DNA of 64,000 nucleotides from GCA-002713455 sp964428745. Its GTDB lineage: Bacteria > Fidelibacterota > Marinisomatia > Marinisomatales > TCS55. The notes below the pieces were generated by a model, which was not told where the DNA came from, did no database searches, and saw only the letters and a list, made by a program, of their open reading frames with translations. The translations under genes and the position numbers were made by a program. Of this stretch, positions 6,940 to 16,138 are shown one piece after another. The stretch spans positions 1-64,000 of the forward strand of contig CAYRYZ010000002.1 of NCBI GenBank assembly GCA_964428745.1. Direction: 5' to 3'. The number at the start of each line of letters is the position of its first letter. Positions within the stretch are counted from its first letter, which is position 1.

Positions 6940-9720
6940 TTATTTAATTAAATGCATTTTCTTTGATTTAGAAAATCCATTTGAATTAACCTGATAAATA
7001 TAAACGCCAGAAGGCATAAGGTTACCGGATTGATCTTTACCTTTCCAAGAAACAATATGCGACCCTGCTGGTTTTATTCCATCGAATAGTGCAATTATTT
7101 CTCTTCCTTGTAAATCAAAAACTTTTATACTTACTGTTCCTGAAGTTTTAATTGTAAAGGAAATTTGAGTTGCAGGGTTAAACGGATTAGGGTAATTCTG
7201 TGTTAATTCGAATTGATCAGCAATACTACTTTTGCCCAGGGATAATTCGTTAGTTTCAAAGTTCGCTGAATATGTGCCGTTTCCATGAGTACCAATAGCA
7301 ATATAACCATCGACAGGCCGACCACTTATCATATCAACCACTACATTCCCAATTGTTTCAGCCCCCTCAAGAACCCACTGTGTTTTGGTTCCATCTATAA
7401 TAGAAGTTGAATAAAGACCAGTACTAGTACCTGCAAAATATCTATATCCATTTTTCAAAGGATAAATATAAATAGCACGAACAGATGGACCTGATCCATA
7501 GCCACTTTCCATCTCTTCTAAGTTTCCACTTACATCTGTCCATGATCCTCCACCATCATCTGAATAAAAAATACTTTTAACCTCATAGCTTGAAAAACTT
7601 ACCATTAATTTATCCCCATCATAGGGATCTACTGAAATACTGCTGACATATCCTCGACCTTCAATATTATTTTTTATTTGAATAGCTTTATCATTTTTTT
7701 CTGAATTATCCAATCTATATAGATACCCTGAGGAAGTCCCGTAGTACAATCGATTGGGTGGACTTATACTTCCTCCAAATGCTGAAATATCACCAATGGC
7801 AGAGGTACCATTTAATTTTTCCCATTTAGTACTCTCATAACCTCCTCCTCCCGCTGGCTGCTGATAATTCGTCTCATTTAAATAAACATCATTATTTCTG
7901 TATATATATTTACCTCCAGCATAAAATAAAATATGATCATTTGTTGGACTTGAATAAATCGGGTTTATAAATAGGGCATCATCATCACGATTAAAATCTG
8001 GAGGTATCAAATAAGCCCAGGAATAATTATTATATTTACCTTCACCATTTCCATATGACCAATTAAATGGGTTATTCCAATCTTTAATCAGGGTATAGCC
8101 CCTCTGAGATGATAAAATATATGATTTTCCATAATTAATGATTGAACAATAAGCTCCATCGCCCCCAAAAACTTCAGACCAGAGATTTTTTGAATTTAAT
8201 TTTAGAGATTCCCATGTTCCATTATCTTGCATTCCACCCATGATTAAATCTGGATAAGAACCTTTTGGATCTATTGCAATGGTATAAAATTGTGTAGTTG
8301 TATATCCATTATTCAACGAAGTCCAACTTTTACCAAATGCAGTCAAATCTTCCATGATATGTAGGCCACCATCACTTGCGGAAAATACTTTATATTTTTT
8401 ATCCTTGTAGAACAACACATCATGTTGATCAGCATGATGATCATCGTGACCATAACCGCCTAATTGAAAAACTTTACCCGATGTTTTAAAACCATCAGTA
8501 GAATAATAGAGATTAGTTCCACCAATAAAGATAAAATTCTCATCACCAGGGCTTATACGTACATAAATATCATATCCATTCTGTGAGTTATAATCATTCG
8601 GAAGGTTTGCTGAAAGATCAGTCCAATGTTTGTGTACACTATCTTGAGATGAATATTTATATTTCCACAAAAGATGTTCATCATTACTTCTATTTCCAAT
8701 CACATAAACAATTGAATCATTAGATTGTGCAATATCTGGCACCAAACGTACATAATCAATCGGAAAAGATGGAGGAGTAATATTGTCCCAGGAATTGCCA
8801 TCAGTCGAACTATAAATAATACCCTCAGTTTCACCTCCGACAACTGCAATCATCATACCTTTATCTGTGATTGCTAAATCTGAATGACTATTATTTCCAT
8901 TACCTAAAATAGATTTCCAACTATTTCCTTCATCTTTACTTTGATAGATTGTCCCATATGATGCTGAAAAAATATGACCAGAGATTGGATGAACCTTTAT
9001 TCTCCACGAATAATCCAAATACTCAAAAATCTCTGGCATTTTAGTGGATGTAGAAGGAAGCAAGGCCCAAGTATAGCCATTATCTGTAGATTTATAAATT
9101 CCATCGCCACGAAAAGGTGCGCCCCTACCACCGGCTGAATTCCCACGACCTTCTCCTGTTCCAGCATACCAAATATTTGTAAATCCCTCTCTAGAATCCT
9201 GAGCTATTGAGGTCACACTATGGAGCTGATCTGATTTAGTCATTTTTTCCCAAGTTTCCCCAGAATCATTTGAGCGCCAAATTCCACCAGAGACGCCCCC
9301 TGCGATAAATGTATTTGAATCCGACACATCAATGGCCAAGGCTCTAGTTCTACCACCGACATTATATGGTCCCCTTGAGTTCCATTCTAGAGATGTTCCA
9401 AATCCTTTAGATCTTTTTAATCCACCACTAAAATTTCTACGTATAGGAATGGTTTTGGAAAATTCTAACGCACGTCTCTCAATTCCTATCGGGATTGTGT
9501 TGGAATGGGGACTTTTTAAACGAAGCCAATCAAATTCAAGCCTTGAAGCAGGGTTACCCTCTTCTCCTGACTCAGATAAAGATGAATTTGGTAAGCCAGG
9601 GTTTAGGGGATTTTTTGTTAGATCCCCAATAAAAAATGATAACCCCACCAATAAAAGGAAAAGAATACCTTTAAAATCAATATCCTTCATTATTTGTTGT
9701 AAGGAATTACCTTTTTTCAT
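6940..9720 (-). CDS. Secreted Asp-box (BNR/VPS10-like) repeat protein with type IX sorting domain
   Basis: A 926-residue exported protein with an N-terminal hydrophobic segment (about residues 15-33). A long beta-propeller region follows, with Asp-box motifs such as SNDSGETW, STDNGYTW, SKDEGNSW and SDDGGGSW, as in BNR/sialidase-like and VPS10-like propellers. The last 85 or so residues form a type IX secretion (Por/T9SS type A) sorting domain beginning QNYPNPFNP and ending in a basic tail. I see no sialidase catalytic arginine/FRIP signature, so enzyme activity is not supported. It is more likely a surface or released binding protein. It follows the PAS-MenA gene after 21 bases on the same strand. 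Confidence 0.85.
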   Translation of the reverse strand: MKKGNSLQQIMKDIDFKGILFLLLVGLSFFIGDLTKNPLNPGLPNSSLSESGEEGNPASRLEFDWLRLKSPHSNTIPIGIERRALEFSKTIPIRRNFSGGLKRSKGFGTSLEWNSRGPYNVGGRTRALAIDVSDSNTFIAGGVSGGIWRSNDSGETWEKMTKSDQLHSVTSIAQDSREGFTNIWYAGTGEGRGNSAGGRGAPFRGDGIYKSTDNGYTWALLPSTSTKMPEIFEYLDYSWRIKVHPISGHIFSASYGTIYQSKDEGNSWKSILGNGNNSHSDLAITDKGMMIAVVGGETEGIIYSSTDGNSWDNITPPSFPIDYVRLVPDIAQSNDSIVYVIGNRSNDEHLLWKYKYSSQDSVHKHWTDLSANLPNDYNSQNGYDIYVRISPGDENFIFIGGTNLYYSTDGFKTSGKVFQLGGYGHDDHHADQHDVLFYKDKKYKVFSASDGGLHIMEDLTAFGKSWTSLNNGYTTTQFYTIAIDPKGSYPDLIMGGMQDNGTWESLKLNSKNLWSEVFGGDGAYCSIINYGKSYILSSQRGYTLIKDWNNPFNWSYGNGEGKYNNYSWAYLIPPDFNRDDDALFINPIYSSPTNDHILFYAGGKYIYRNNDVYLNETNYQQPAGGGGYESTKWEKLNGTSAIGDISAFGGSISPPNRLYYGTSSGYLYRLDNSEKNDKAIQIKNNIEGRGYVSSISVDPYDGDKLMVSFSSYEVKSIFYSDDGGGSWTDVSGNLEEMESGYGSGPSVRAIYIYPLKNGYRYFAGTSTGLYSTSIIDGTKTQWVLEGAETIGNVVVDMISGRPVDGYIAIGTHGNGTYSANFETNELSLGKSSIADQFELTQNYPNPFNPATQISFTIKTSGTVSIKVFDLQGREIIALFDGIKPAGSHIVSWKGKDQSGNLMPSGVYIYQVNSNGFSKSKKMHLIK

Positions 9721-9741
9721 GATGCTAAGAGTATAATATCA

Positions 9742-11016
9742 TCAAACCGAACCGAACCATATTCCTATACAAAATAATACACCTGTTATGGCATGGAGAT
9801 TAATTGTACCTGCATTCGCTGGCTGTAAAAGACGGTTATCATAATTCTTATACAATACCTTAACTATGTTTATAACAAGAAATGATGCTGATAAAGCTAT
9901 AAGGCTAAGCATTGGAAACGTACCTATGGTGGCCATTAATGCAATACTTAAGAATGCACTAACGACTAGAAGCACATAACCTAATCTAGCTTTTTTAGGA
10001 CCAAATACAACGATCAGCGTATCTTTACCGGTAGCTTTGTCACCGTGATAATCTGGGAATTCATTTACATACACAATTGCTGCTACTAACAAACCAATAG
10101 GTATGCCAGCCAAAAAAGCCTCTGGAAGCAATTTTCCGGTTTGGACAAGTGTGCTTCCGGCAACCATCAATGGGCCAAAATTCAACCCAATAATTAATTC
10201 TCCTAATCCCTTCCTTGATGCAAAACGAAAAGGTGGGGCAGTATAAAATAAACCTGAGAAGAACCCTATTAAGCCTAACCAAAAAACAGGCATTCCTGCT
10301 TTTTGAATTAAGGGGATTCCAACTAATGCACTTAATCCAAATGAAACAATGGCAACTGTTAACATACCCTTAGCTGAAATCAAACCCATCTGAATACTGC
10401 GACTCCCACCAGAAAAGGGTACCATATAATTAACATTTGCTTCATCAGTTCCACTAGTATGATCATAATAATCATTAGCAGTGTTGGTTCCAATATGTAA
10501 TAATGATCCACCAAGTATGGTTAAACCCAGCCAACCCCAGCTTACCGTAAACCCTAACATATTAGCTACCGCTGCACCTGTAAATAATGGTACAAAAGTT
10601 GCTGTCAAAAATGGTAATCGCATGATGACCATCCATGTAAATACTTTTGTCATCAAATTAATTTTTGGTCTTACTTCCTCTGGGGTTTTGTTGGTAAGTG
10701 GTGTGGTTACACCACAATATCCAATATGCTCTCCATTTTTATCTTTAGTAGGAGTGATTTTTATGTGGCAAGGAATTTCTTTTTTTGCTTTATCCAAAAA
10801 AACTGTGTCACCACTCCACTCGCCTTTCTCAACAGCTATTTTTAACCATTTTACTACATGGCCTAGTACAACTTGACCATCGCTAAAATCACTGACTCGA
10901 AGCTTACCAATAACATCATTTGATGCGTAACCAAATAATTGTTCAGCACCTTCTGAAAAAGTCTCAACTTTTCCATCAAGATCACATGTAATTACACTTT
11001 TGTTATTTTGATCCAT
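9742..11016 (-). CDS. PAS domain fused to a MenA-like UbiA prenyltransferase
   Basis: Two domains in one frame. Residues about 1-110 form a PAS sensor (start TCDLDGKVETF, EGAEQLFGY, end with IGYCGVTTPL). Residues about 125-424 form a polytopic UbiA-superfamily prenyltransferase. The Asp-rich motifs that bind prenyl diphosphate/Mg are intact: NDYYD with Asp182/Asp185 and Asp191, and NEFPDYHGD with Asp322/Asp326. The pattern resembles 1,4-dihydroxy-2-naphthoate prenyltransferase (MenA), which makes the lipid tail of menaquinone. MenA is normally about 300 residues without a sensor. The PAS part could let redox, light or a ligand tune quinone synthesis; this is inference. A good AGAGGA site precedes the ATG. 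Confidence 0.85.
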   Translation of the reverse strand: MDQNNKSVITCDLDGKVETFSEGAEQLFGYASNDVIGKLRVSDFSDGQVVLGHVVKWLKIAVEKGEWSGDTVFLDKAKKEIPCHIKITPTKDKNGEHIGYCGVTTPLTNKTPEEVRPKINLMTKVFTWMVIMRLPFLTATFVPLFTGAAVANMLGFTVSWGWLGLTILGGSLLHIGTNTANDYYDHTSGTDEANVNYMVPFSGGSRSIQMGLISAKGMLTVAIVSFGLSALVGIPLIQKAGMPVFWLGLIGFFSGLFYTAPPFRFASRKGLGELIIGLNFGPLMVAGSTLVQTGKLLPEAFLAGIPIGLLVAAIVYVNEFPDYHGDKATGKDTLIVVFGPKKARLGYVLLVVSAFLSIALMATIGTFPMLSLIALSASFLVINIVKVLYKNYDNRLLQPANAGTINLHAITGVLFCIGIWFGSV

Positions 11017-11050
11017 TATTATTCCTCTGAGTTATTGAAAATAAAAAAAT

Positions 11051-11064
11051 TATGATTAATCATA
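11051..11064. promoter_or_regulatory. Perfect 14-base palindrome upstream of the PAS-MenA gene
   Basis: TATGATTAATCATA is a perfect inverted repeat 35-48 bases before the PAS-MenA start, in the only gap between that gene and the Gld-like ABC operon. It could be an operator. In sequence this AT-rich a palindrome of this size may also be chance. Confidence 0.25.
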
Positions 11065-11106
11065 TGCTTTCAAACTACAATAATCTATCTAAAGTATGAG
11101 CAAAAA

Positions 11107-11661
11107 TTATATATCGATATCTGTACTATCTGCCGCCGGTGGGCTTGGAACTTCACCCCAAAAAGTTGCTGAAGTATTCAACTGCCAACTCACATTTTCA
11201 TTTGTTTGATACACTTCCACTTTATCACCAATCCTAACATTGTTAGATGCCCATTCAGCATTTGATCGACCCACAATTATATTACTTAGTAATTCACCAT
11301 TATAATCAAAAAAATTTAGGTGGATACCTGTGGAATCTCCGACCATGAACTTATCCCATTTTGATAAATTTTTCGAAACGAGTGAAGTACGTTTTAAGTT
11401 TAATAGCTTATCAAAAAAACTATTTAAGGTATTATCCTTAACTTTGAGTGAATCATGACCTAGTATGGACCAGCTGTCTCCATTAAACGATAAAGAAAGT
11501 GAATCCTCTCCGTTTCGAATTTGTATACCAAATATTTCGGATTTATTAATGTTAAAAATCTGGTCACTTCTTGAAGTCAAAGATCTTTGTTTAAATTGGG
11601 TAAGAGTAAAAAGAATGATCAAAGCAATCAATCCAACTATCCATATCCTATATTTAACCAT
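11107..11661 (-). CDS. DUF4340 domain protein of the Gld-like ABC system
   Basis: A 184-residue protein anchored by one N-terminal transmembrane helix (about residues 5-22), with an extracytoplasmic domain resembling DUF4340 (SIFGIQIRNGEDSLSLSF-type strands, a GRSNAEW segment and a C-terminal FWGEVPSPP). DUF4340 proteins are repeatedly found beside ABC transporters of the GldG type. It overlaps the GldG-like gene by eight bases and is the last gene of that operon. It is shorter than many DUF4340 proteins, which often carry two or more copies of the fold. The biochemical role is unknown. Confidence 0.7.
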   Translation of the reverse strand: MVKYRIWIVGLIALIILFTLTQFKQRSLTSRSDQIFNINKSEIFGIQIRNGEDSLSLSFNGDSWSILGHDSLKVKDNTLNSFFDKLLNLKRTSLVSKNLSKWDKFMVGDSTGIHLNFFDYNGELLSNIIVGRSNAEWASNNVRIGDKVEVYQTNENVSWQLNTSATFWGEVPSPPAADSTDIDI

Positions 11662-13180
11662 ATAACTCCTCTAACACATTGCTTCTCTTCTTTTGACTAC
11701 GAATTCGAATCAAACCAAATCCAATAATCAAAAAAGAAGGTGTAATTATATTGACCCATTTCCAAGTGCGTTTTGCGCCATCAGAAACCTCTTCAAGGGG
11801 CCTAGAAGTAATCTCCCTTGATCTAAGCGCAATTAAGTCACGATCTCCTACTAAAAAATCAACCGAATTCATAATAAATATATGATTCTCTGGTGAACGG
11901 CCACCTCCTTGATCTGACATAAATTCAGAATCACCAACAAGAATTACTTGGCTCATAATACCGTTATTATTTATATGTTCAGATCGAGCGCCAAGTACTT
12001 GCTTTGATTTATTGAATAATCTCATAAAAGGGTTTTGCTGGGGATCTGGATTTAAATTATAATTTCCTCTCATTTCGCCTGACTGTTCTGACGAAAATAA
12101 TAGTGGGACAAAATTAACATTACCCATAGATGAAGAATCTTGTTTCACCTCACTTGCAAAAACTAATTGCATCTGTTCAAGTCCAGCTACAATTACTTCA
12201 TCCGAATTAAAAGAACGAACAACAGGTAATAATGGATATTCCATTGGGACATTCATTCGAATTGGACCCATTTGTTGTTGAACACTAACTCGGCCACATA
12301 ATTTATCTGTCACTAGATTCTCTTCAATTGAAAACCCATATTTCTGGATTATTGAAAAAATATCTGATTCTATAGGGAACGCTTGTTGAACCTGTAGATT
12401 TGTTTTTACTCGATTTTGCGTAAGAAATAAATTTCCTCCACGGTCAAGATATTCAGATAAATTTTTGTTTTCATCTAAAGTAAGTGAATCAGATACGCCA
12501 CCCATAAGGACGGCATTTATATCTGAAGTAATGGGTTCAGCTAAATTCACAGGTCTCACACTATAACGTTGGTTTAGCACATTTTGAATAGTTTGAAACT
12601 GAACGGACTGTGACTCTATTACAGCAATACCAATTACAGGTTTATTGGTTTCAACCAATTTTTTGATTTTGGTTGTGATCTCATATTCTAATCCAGTGGT
12701 CGTTTGAATGACTGGAAGCACTTCCTTCTTGTCTTCATATAGTATTACAAGTCCCATAAGGACTCGTTTAACTTCCATTTTATCATTCTCAACAACTTGC
12801 ATTTGCACAGGCATAATGCCAGCTTTTTGAGCTTCCTGTTCAATATCTTGGTCATCCTCTGGCCTGAAAAACTCAAATCTAATATTACCATCAGATATAG
12901 CCTCAAATTCCTCTAAAAGATCTTGTAAATAACGCCGATTATTTGCGTATTCACCTGGAAGATCATCTGAAAAATAAACCTTCATTGTAAGGAGGTCATC
13001 GACTTGCTCCACAACTGATTTACTTGAAGCCGATAATGAATACATGTCATTATCGGTAAGGTCCCAACGGAAAAACCAATTATTAGAAATTGCATTTAAT
13101 AATAATAACATAACAAAAAGCAGTAACCCAGGAACGAAAACTGATTTTTTAAAATCAAAATTCTTAATTTGATCAAACAT
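11654..13180 (-). CDS. GldG-like ABC transporter auxiliary protein
   Basis: Membrane protein with one N-terminal transmembrane helix, a large extracytoplasmic region of the ABC_transp_aux/GldG type and a C-terminal helix (about the last 35 residues), roughly 508 residues in all. GldG works with GldA (ATPase) and GldF (permease), and all three are encoded here in order. In gliding Bacteroidetes they support motility, but homologues are widespread in non-gliders. I place the start at ATG 13180, where it overlaps the permease stop as TAATG and has AGAGG eight bases before it. A GTG three codons upstream is the alternative. Confidence 0.82.
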   Translation of the reverse strand: MFDQIKNFDFKKSVFVPGLLLFVMLLLLNAISNNWFFRWDLTDNDMYSLSASSKSVVEQVDDLLTMKVYFSDDLPGEYANNRRYLQDLLEEFEAISDGNIRFEFFRPEDDQDIEQEAQKAGIMPVQMQVVENDKMEVKRVLMGLVILYEDKKEVLPVIQTTTGLEYEITTKIKKLVETNKPVIGIAVIESQSVQFQTIQNVLNQRYSVRPVNLAEPITSDINAVLMGGVSDSLTLDENKNLSEYLDRGGNLFLTQNRVKTNLQVQQAFPIESDIFSIIQKYGFSIEENLVTDKLCGRVSVQQQMGPIRMNVPMEYPLLPVVRSFNSDEVIVAGLEQMQLVFASEVKQDSSSMGNVNFVPLLFSSEQSGEMRGNYNLNPDPQQNPFMRLFNKSKQVLGARSEHINNNGIMSQVILVGDSEFMSDQGGGRSPENHIFIMNSVDFLVGDRDLIALRSREITSRPLEEVSDGAKRTWKWVNIITPSFLIIGFGLIRIRSQKKRSNVLEELYG

Positions 13181-13899
13181 TACTTCCACCTCTTCATTTC
13201 AAGAGTTTGAATCGTAAGGAAAATGAAGAACCCTATCATTGAAAAGAAATAAACTAAATTTCTAGAATCAATTACACCTCTTGAAATATTAGATAAGTGG
13301 TAATCCACAGCTAAAAATTGGACAAACCCTGCAATAGAGTGAGGGACAAAAACTAATATTTTATCTAACATAAAAAATACAAGTACAATAAAAACTCCAA
13401 TTATAAAAGCTACTACCTGATTCTCAGTTACACTGCTAGCATATGTTCCGATTGCTGCATAGGTGCCTCCCATCAAAGCTAACCCCAAATACCCGCTAAA
13501 AATGGCTCCATAATCCACATTCGTTCCAACAGAAATCAGTGTAAATAAATGAATGGAGGTTGCGACTAAACCTAATAAAATTAATGAAAATGCGGCGAGA
13601 AATTTTCCTACAACAAATTCATAAGTGTTAATTGGCATAGTAGACATTGTTTCCATTGTGCCAAGATTATTTTCACGTGCAATCAAACCCATTGATACCG
13701 CAGGAATGAAAAAAAGATAGACTAATGGAACAATATCAAAAAGAACCCTGAGATCTGATTGACCAAATAGAAAAAAAGTATTTGTAAAAAAATATCCATT
13801 AACAATAGCAAATATCACCAAAAAGATATAGGCCATAGGACTATTAAAGAACCCACCTAACTCTCGTCTACAAATAGTGCTAACATTACGCATTTGCAT
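13180..13899 (-). CDS. ABC-2 type permease, GldF-like
   Basis: Integral membrane permease of about 239 residues with about six hydrophobic segments, typical of ABC-2 export permeases and of GldF. It overlaps the ATPase gene by 14 bases and is followed by the GldG-like gene with a one-base overlap, so the three are translated as a set. The exported substrate is unknown. A second in-frame ATG two codons downstream (13893) has better spacing from GGAGG and could be the true start. Confidence 0.85.
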   Translation of the reverse strand: MQMRNVSTICRRELGGFFNSPMAYIFLVIFAIVNGYFFTNTFFLFGQSDLRVLFDIVPLVYLFFIPAVSMGLIARENNLGTMETMSTMPINTYEFVVGKFLAAFSLILLGLVATSIHLFTLISVGTNVDYGAIFSGYLGLALMGGTYAAIGTYASSVTENQVVAFIIGVFIVLVFFMLDKILVFVPHSIAGFVQFLAVDYHLSNISRGVIDSRNLVYFFSMIGFFIFLTIQTLEMKRWK

Positions 13900-14830
13900 T
13901 ATCCTCCATCGTCAAATCTCGGAATATATCTTCTAAGTTTGTTGTATGAGGATTCATCTTCAATATTGTCCATTTATTCTTCACAGCATATTTAAATAAA
14001 TCTTCACGGGGATCCTTCTCTTTTCCATATTCAAATTGAATGTTTTGCACTCCATTATTCTCATCAAATGAAACAAATTTTACGGAAGGAAGTTTTGCTT
14101 GAACGTGCTCGATGCTTTCTTTAGTTGCACCTTTAACATCCATATGTAAAAGAACATTTCCTTTAGAACTACTCATAAGTTCACCACTGGTCCCATTAGC
14201 GACAATTTGGCCTTTATTTATAATAATAATTCGGTCTACAGTTGCTTCAATCTCCTGTAAAATATGGCTAGACATAAAAACTAGTTTTTCTTTACCAAGT
14301 TTTTTAATTAGCTCTCGAATCTCTACAATCTGGTTTGGATCAAGGCCAGTAACGGGTTCATCCAATATTAGAATTTTGGGGTCATGAATCATAGCTGCAG
14401 CCAGACCAATTCTTTGTTTATATCCTTTTGAACAGTCTGATATAGTTTTATGGACAACTCCACGCAAACCACATTGCTCTACAACTCTAGCAAGAGCTTC
14501 TTTAAATGCACGTCCGGAAATATTTCGTATAGTTGCTAAAAATTCAAGATATTCATAGACGCGCATCTCAGGATATAATGGATTTAATTCAGGTAGATAT
14601 CCAATTTGTTTTTTTATCAAATGAATACCATCAATAATATCTAAGTCATTTACCTTGATTGAACCTTCGGTAGGTATTAAATATCCCGTCATCATTTTAA
14701 GCGTAGTGGTTTTCCCTGCGCCATTTGCACCTAAAAACCCTATAATTTCTCCGTCAAGCAAATCAAAAGATATTGATTTTACTGCCTCAACTGATCCATA
14801 GTTTTTAGATAGATCTGAAACTTGTATCAC
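13886..14830 (-). CDS. ABC transporter ATP-binding protein, GldA-like
   Basis: ATPase subunit of the Gld-like transporter, 314 residues. Walker A is GANGAGKTT (34-42). The signature is CSKGYKQR, the degenerate form usual in ABC-2/drug-type ATPases. Walker B is ILILDEP with TGLD after it, and the H-loop is in MSSHIL. A C-terminal extension of about 90 residues after the nucleotide-binding domain is typical of this subfamily. Start is GTG with GAGGAGAG ten bases upstream. First gene of the four-gene operon with permease, GldG-like and DUF4340 proteins. Confidence 0.9.
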   Translation of the reverse strand: MIQVSDLSKNYGSVEAVKSISFDLLDGEIIGFLGANGAGKTTTLKMMTGYLIPTEGSIKVNDLDIIDGIHLIKKQIGYLPELNPLYPEMRVYEYLEFLATIRNISGRAFKEALARVVEQCGLRGVVHKTISDCSKGYKQRIGLAAAMIHDPKILILDEPVTGLDPNQIVEIRELIKKLGKEKLVFMSSHILQEIEATVDRIIIINKGQIVANGTSGELMSSSKGNVLLHMDVKGATKESIEHVQAKLPSVKFVSFDENNGVQNIQFEYGKEKDPREDLFKYAVKNKWTILKMNPHTTNLEDIFRDLTMEDNANA

Positions 14831-14906
14831 AGAATTATTCTCTCCTCAATATATTTTATTAATAGCATCTAATAATAAATGATTTAAATACAAATAAACT
14901 CAATAA

Positions 14907-14922
14907 AAGTTCCGGCGAACTT
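14907..14922 (-). terminator. Weak hairpin after the homocysteine methyltransferase gene
   Basis: AAGTTC/GAACTT six-pair stem with a GCCG tetraloop, followed on the minus strand by a short T-rich run. It lies 35 bases past the stop of the upstream gene and before the start of the ABC operon, where a terminator would fit. The T run is interrupted, so it is weak. Confidence 0.35.
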
Positions 14923-14956
14923 AAAATAAAACAATAAAAATATTCAATTGATGTTA

Positions 14957-15817
14957 TTATTTATATTTTTTCAACAAATCTCTAATTATTCTTATATGTC
15001 TTGGCGAAGAACCACAGCAGGTACCTATGATACTAGGAGATTTTTTTATATATGATAACATTGTTTTTTTGAATGTATCATCTTTAATCACTGCACTCAT
15101 TTCTCCATCAGGCTCTGGTTTAGTAAGACCAAGGTTGGGGTAAACACCCCATTCTAAATTCCAATTATCAATAAATGAATTCAATACCCTGTTTGTCATA
15201 TCTATTGTGTTACAATTCAACATTAAACATGATATTTTATCTTTTACGATTGGAAAAATATCCTCTATCATATGTCCTGATAATAAATGGTTTTTGTCTT
15301 TTACAATTAAACTGAGATATAACTTTGAAACATTCTTTGAGGCTTCTATCGCTATTTTAATTTCTTCTAAGTGCCCCATTGTCTCTAAAAAAATATTGTT
15401 AATACCTGCCTCAATGAACCATTCCAATGTTTCGCCATATGAATCTTCCGATATTGATTTACCGGGAAACTCATCGGGCTCATAACAATCATTGATTGAA
15501 GTCACTGATCCAGCAATAATCTTTGGATTAACAGAGCGTGCTAACTCAATTGCTTTCATCAAACTCTCTTTGGCTCTTTCTGAAGCACGTTTTGGTGAAT
15601 ATTCTGCTCGGCGATACGACCAGGTAGTTGTTCTAAATGTATTTGTTGTGATTATATCAGCACCAGCATCTACATAATTTTGATGAATACCTTTTACAAT
15701 TTCGGAAGCATTAATATTGGCCTCAGCAGACCATAACGGTAGAGGGAGTTTAACACCCTTATCCATGAGCTCTGTCCCCATCGCTCCATTGATGATTAAG
15801 ATAGGTTCAGTTATCAA
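14957..15817 (-). CDS. Homocysteine S-methyltransferase family protein
   Basis: Zinc-dependent methyltransferase domain (homocysteine S-methyltransferase/BHMT type) that transfers a methyl group from a donor such as S-methylmethionine, betaine or a methylated amine to a thiol. The N-terminal NGAMGTEL, NTFRTTT, the first zinc Cys in MLNCN and the paired Cys in GTCCGSSPRHI near the C-terminus are all present. About 286 residues is normal for a stand-alone enzyme. I choose the TTG at 15817 because GGAG lies six bases before it. A TTG four codons earlier (15829) is also open but has no ribosome site. The methyl donor cannot be named from the sequence. Confidence 0.85.
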   Translation of the reverse strand: MITEPILIINGAMGTELMDKGVKLPLPLWSAEANINASEIVKGIHQNYVDAGADIITTNTFRTTTWSYRRAEYSPKRASERAKESLMKAIELARSVNPKIIAGSVTSINDCYEPDEFPGKSISEDSYGETLEWFIEAGINNIFLETMGHLEEIKIAIEASKNVSKLYLSLIVKDKNHLLSGHMIEDIFPIVKDKISCLMLNCNTIDMTNRVLNSFIDNWNLEWGVYPNLGLTKPEPDGEMSAVIKDDTFKKTMLSYIKKSPSIIGTCCGSSPRHIRIIRDLLKKYK

Positions 15818-15850
15818 TCCACACTCCAAATAGTTGATATAATGTGATTA

Positions 15851-16072
15851 TTATTTTAACCATTGAAATATTTTCATAATAAAATAAAAAATAAGGTTTA
15901 AAATAATTAACGAAGTGAATGGGAAGTAAAATCTAAAATTTTCAGAACCCAAACGAATATCACCTGGCAAGCGACCTATCCATCCAAGCTTATCTGAAAA
16001 TTGATTAATAATAAAACCAACAAGGATAAGACCTATCCCAAAATAGATTATCCATTTTCCAAGATCTCGCAT
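15851..16072 (-). CDS. DUF2905 family small membrane protein
   Basis: A 73-residue protein with two transmembrane helices around a conserved GWIGRLPGDIRLG loop, the hallmark of DUF2905. Function is unknown in the family. The loop suggests a role at the membrane, but nothing more can be said. It sits between the M20 amidohydrolase and the homocysteine methyltransferase on the same strand. Confidence 0.85.
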   Translation of the reverse strand: MRDLGKWIIYFGIGLILVGFIINQFSDKLGWIGRLPGDIRLGSENFRFYFPFTSLIILNLIFYFIMKIFQWLK

Positions 16073-16073
16073 A

Positions 16074-16093
16074 TCAATAATTAATATTATTGA
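16074..16093. repeat. AT-rich inverted repeat between M20 and DUF2905 genes
   Basis: TCAATAAT and ATTATTGA form an eight-pair stem around TAAT immediately before the DUF2905 start. It may be a weak attenuator of the upstream M20 transcript or an operator. All pairs are A/T except one, so chance is a real possibility. Confidence 0.25.
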
Positions 16094-16138
16094 AAGTAAT
16101 TTGAATGGAAATTATCAATTGCCATACCAAAATAAGTT

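Noticed and set aside
6940..9720. Sialidase (neuraminidase) activity for the Asp-box protein
   Set aside because: Asp boxes alone mark a propeller. The catalytic Arg triad and FRIP-type motif of sialidases are not visible.
9332..9736. 134-codon open frame on the plus strand
   Set aside because: It is fully antisense to the N-terminal part of the secreted Asp-box protein, and its composition (many Pro/Ser, no domain) is that of a mirror frame.
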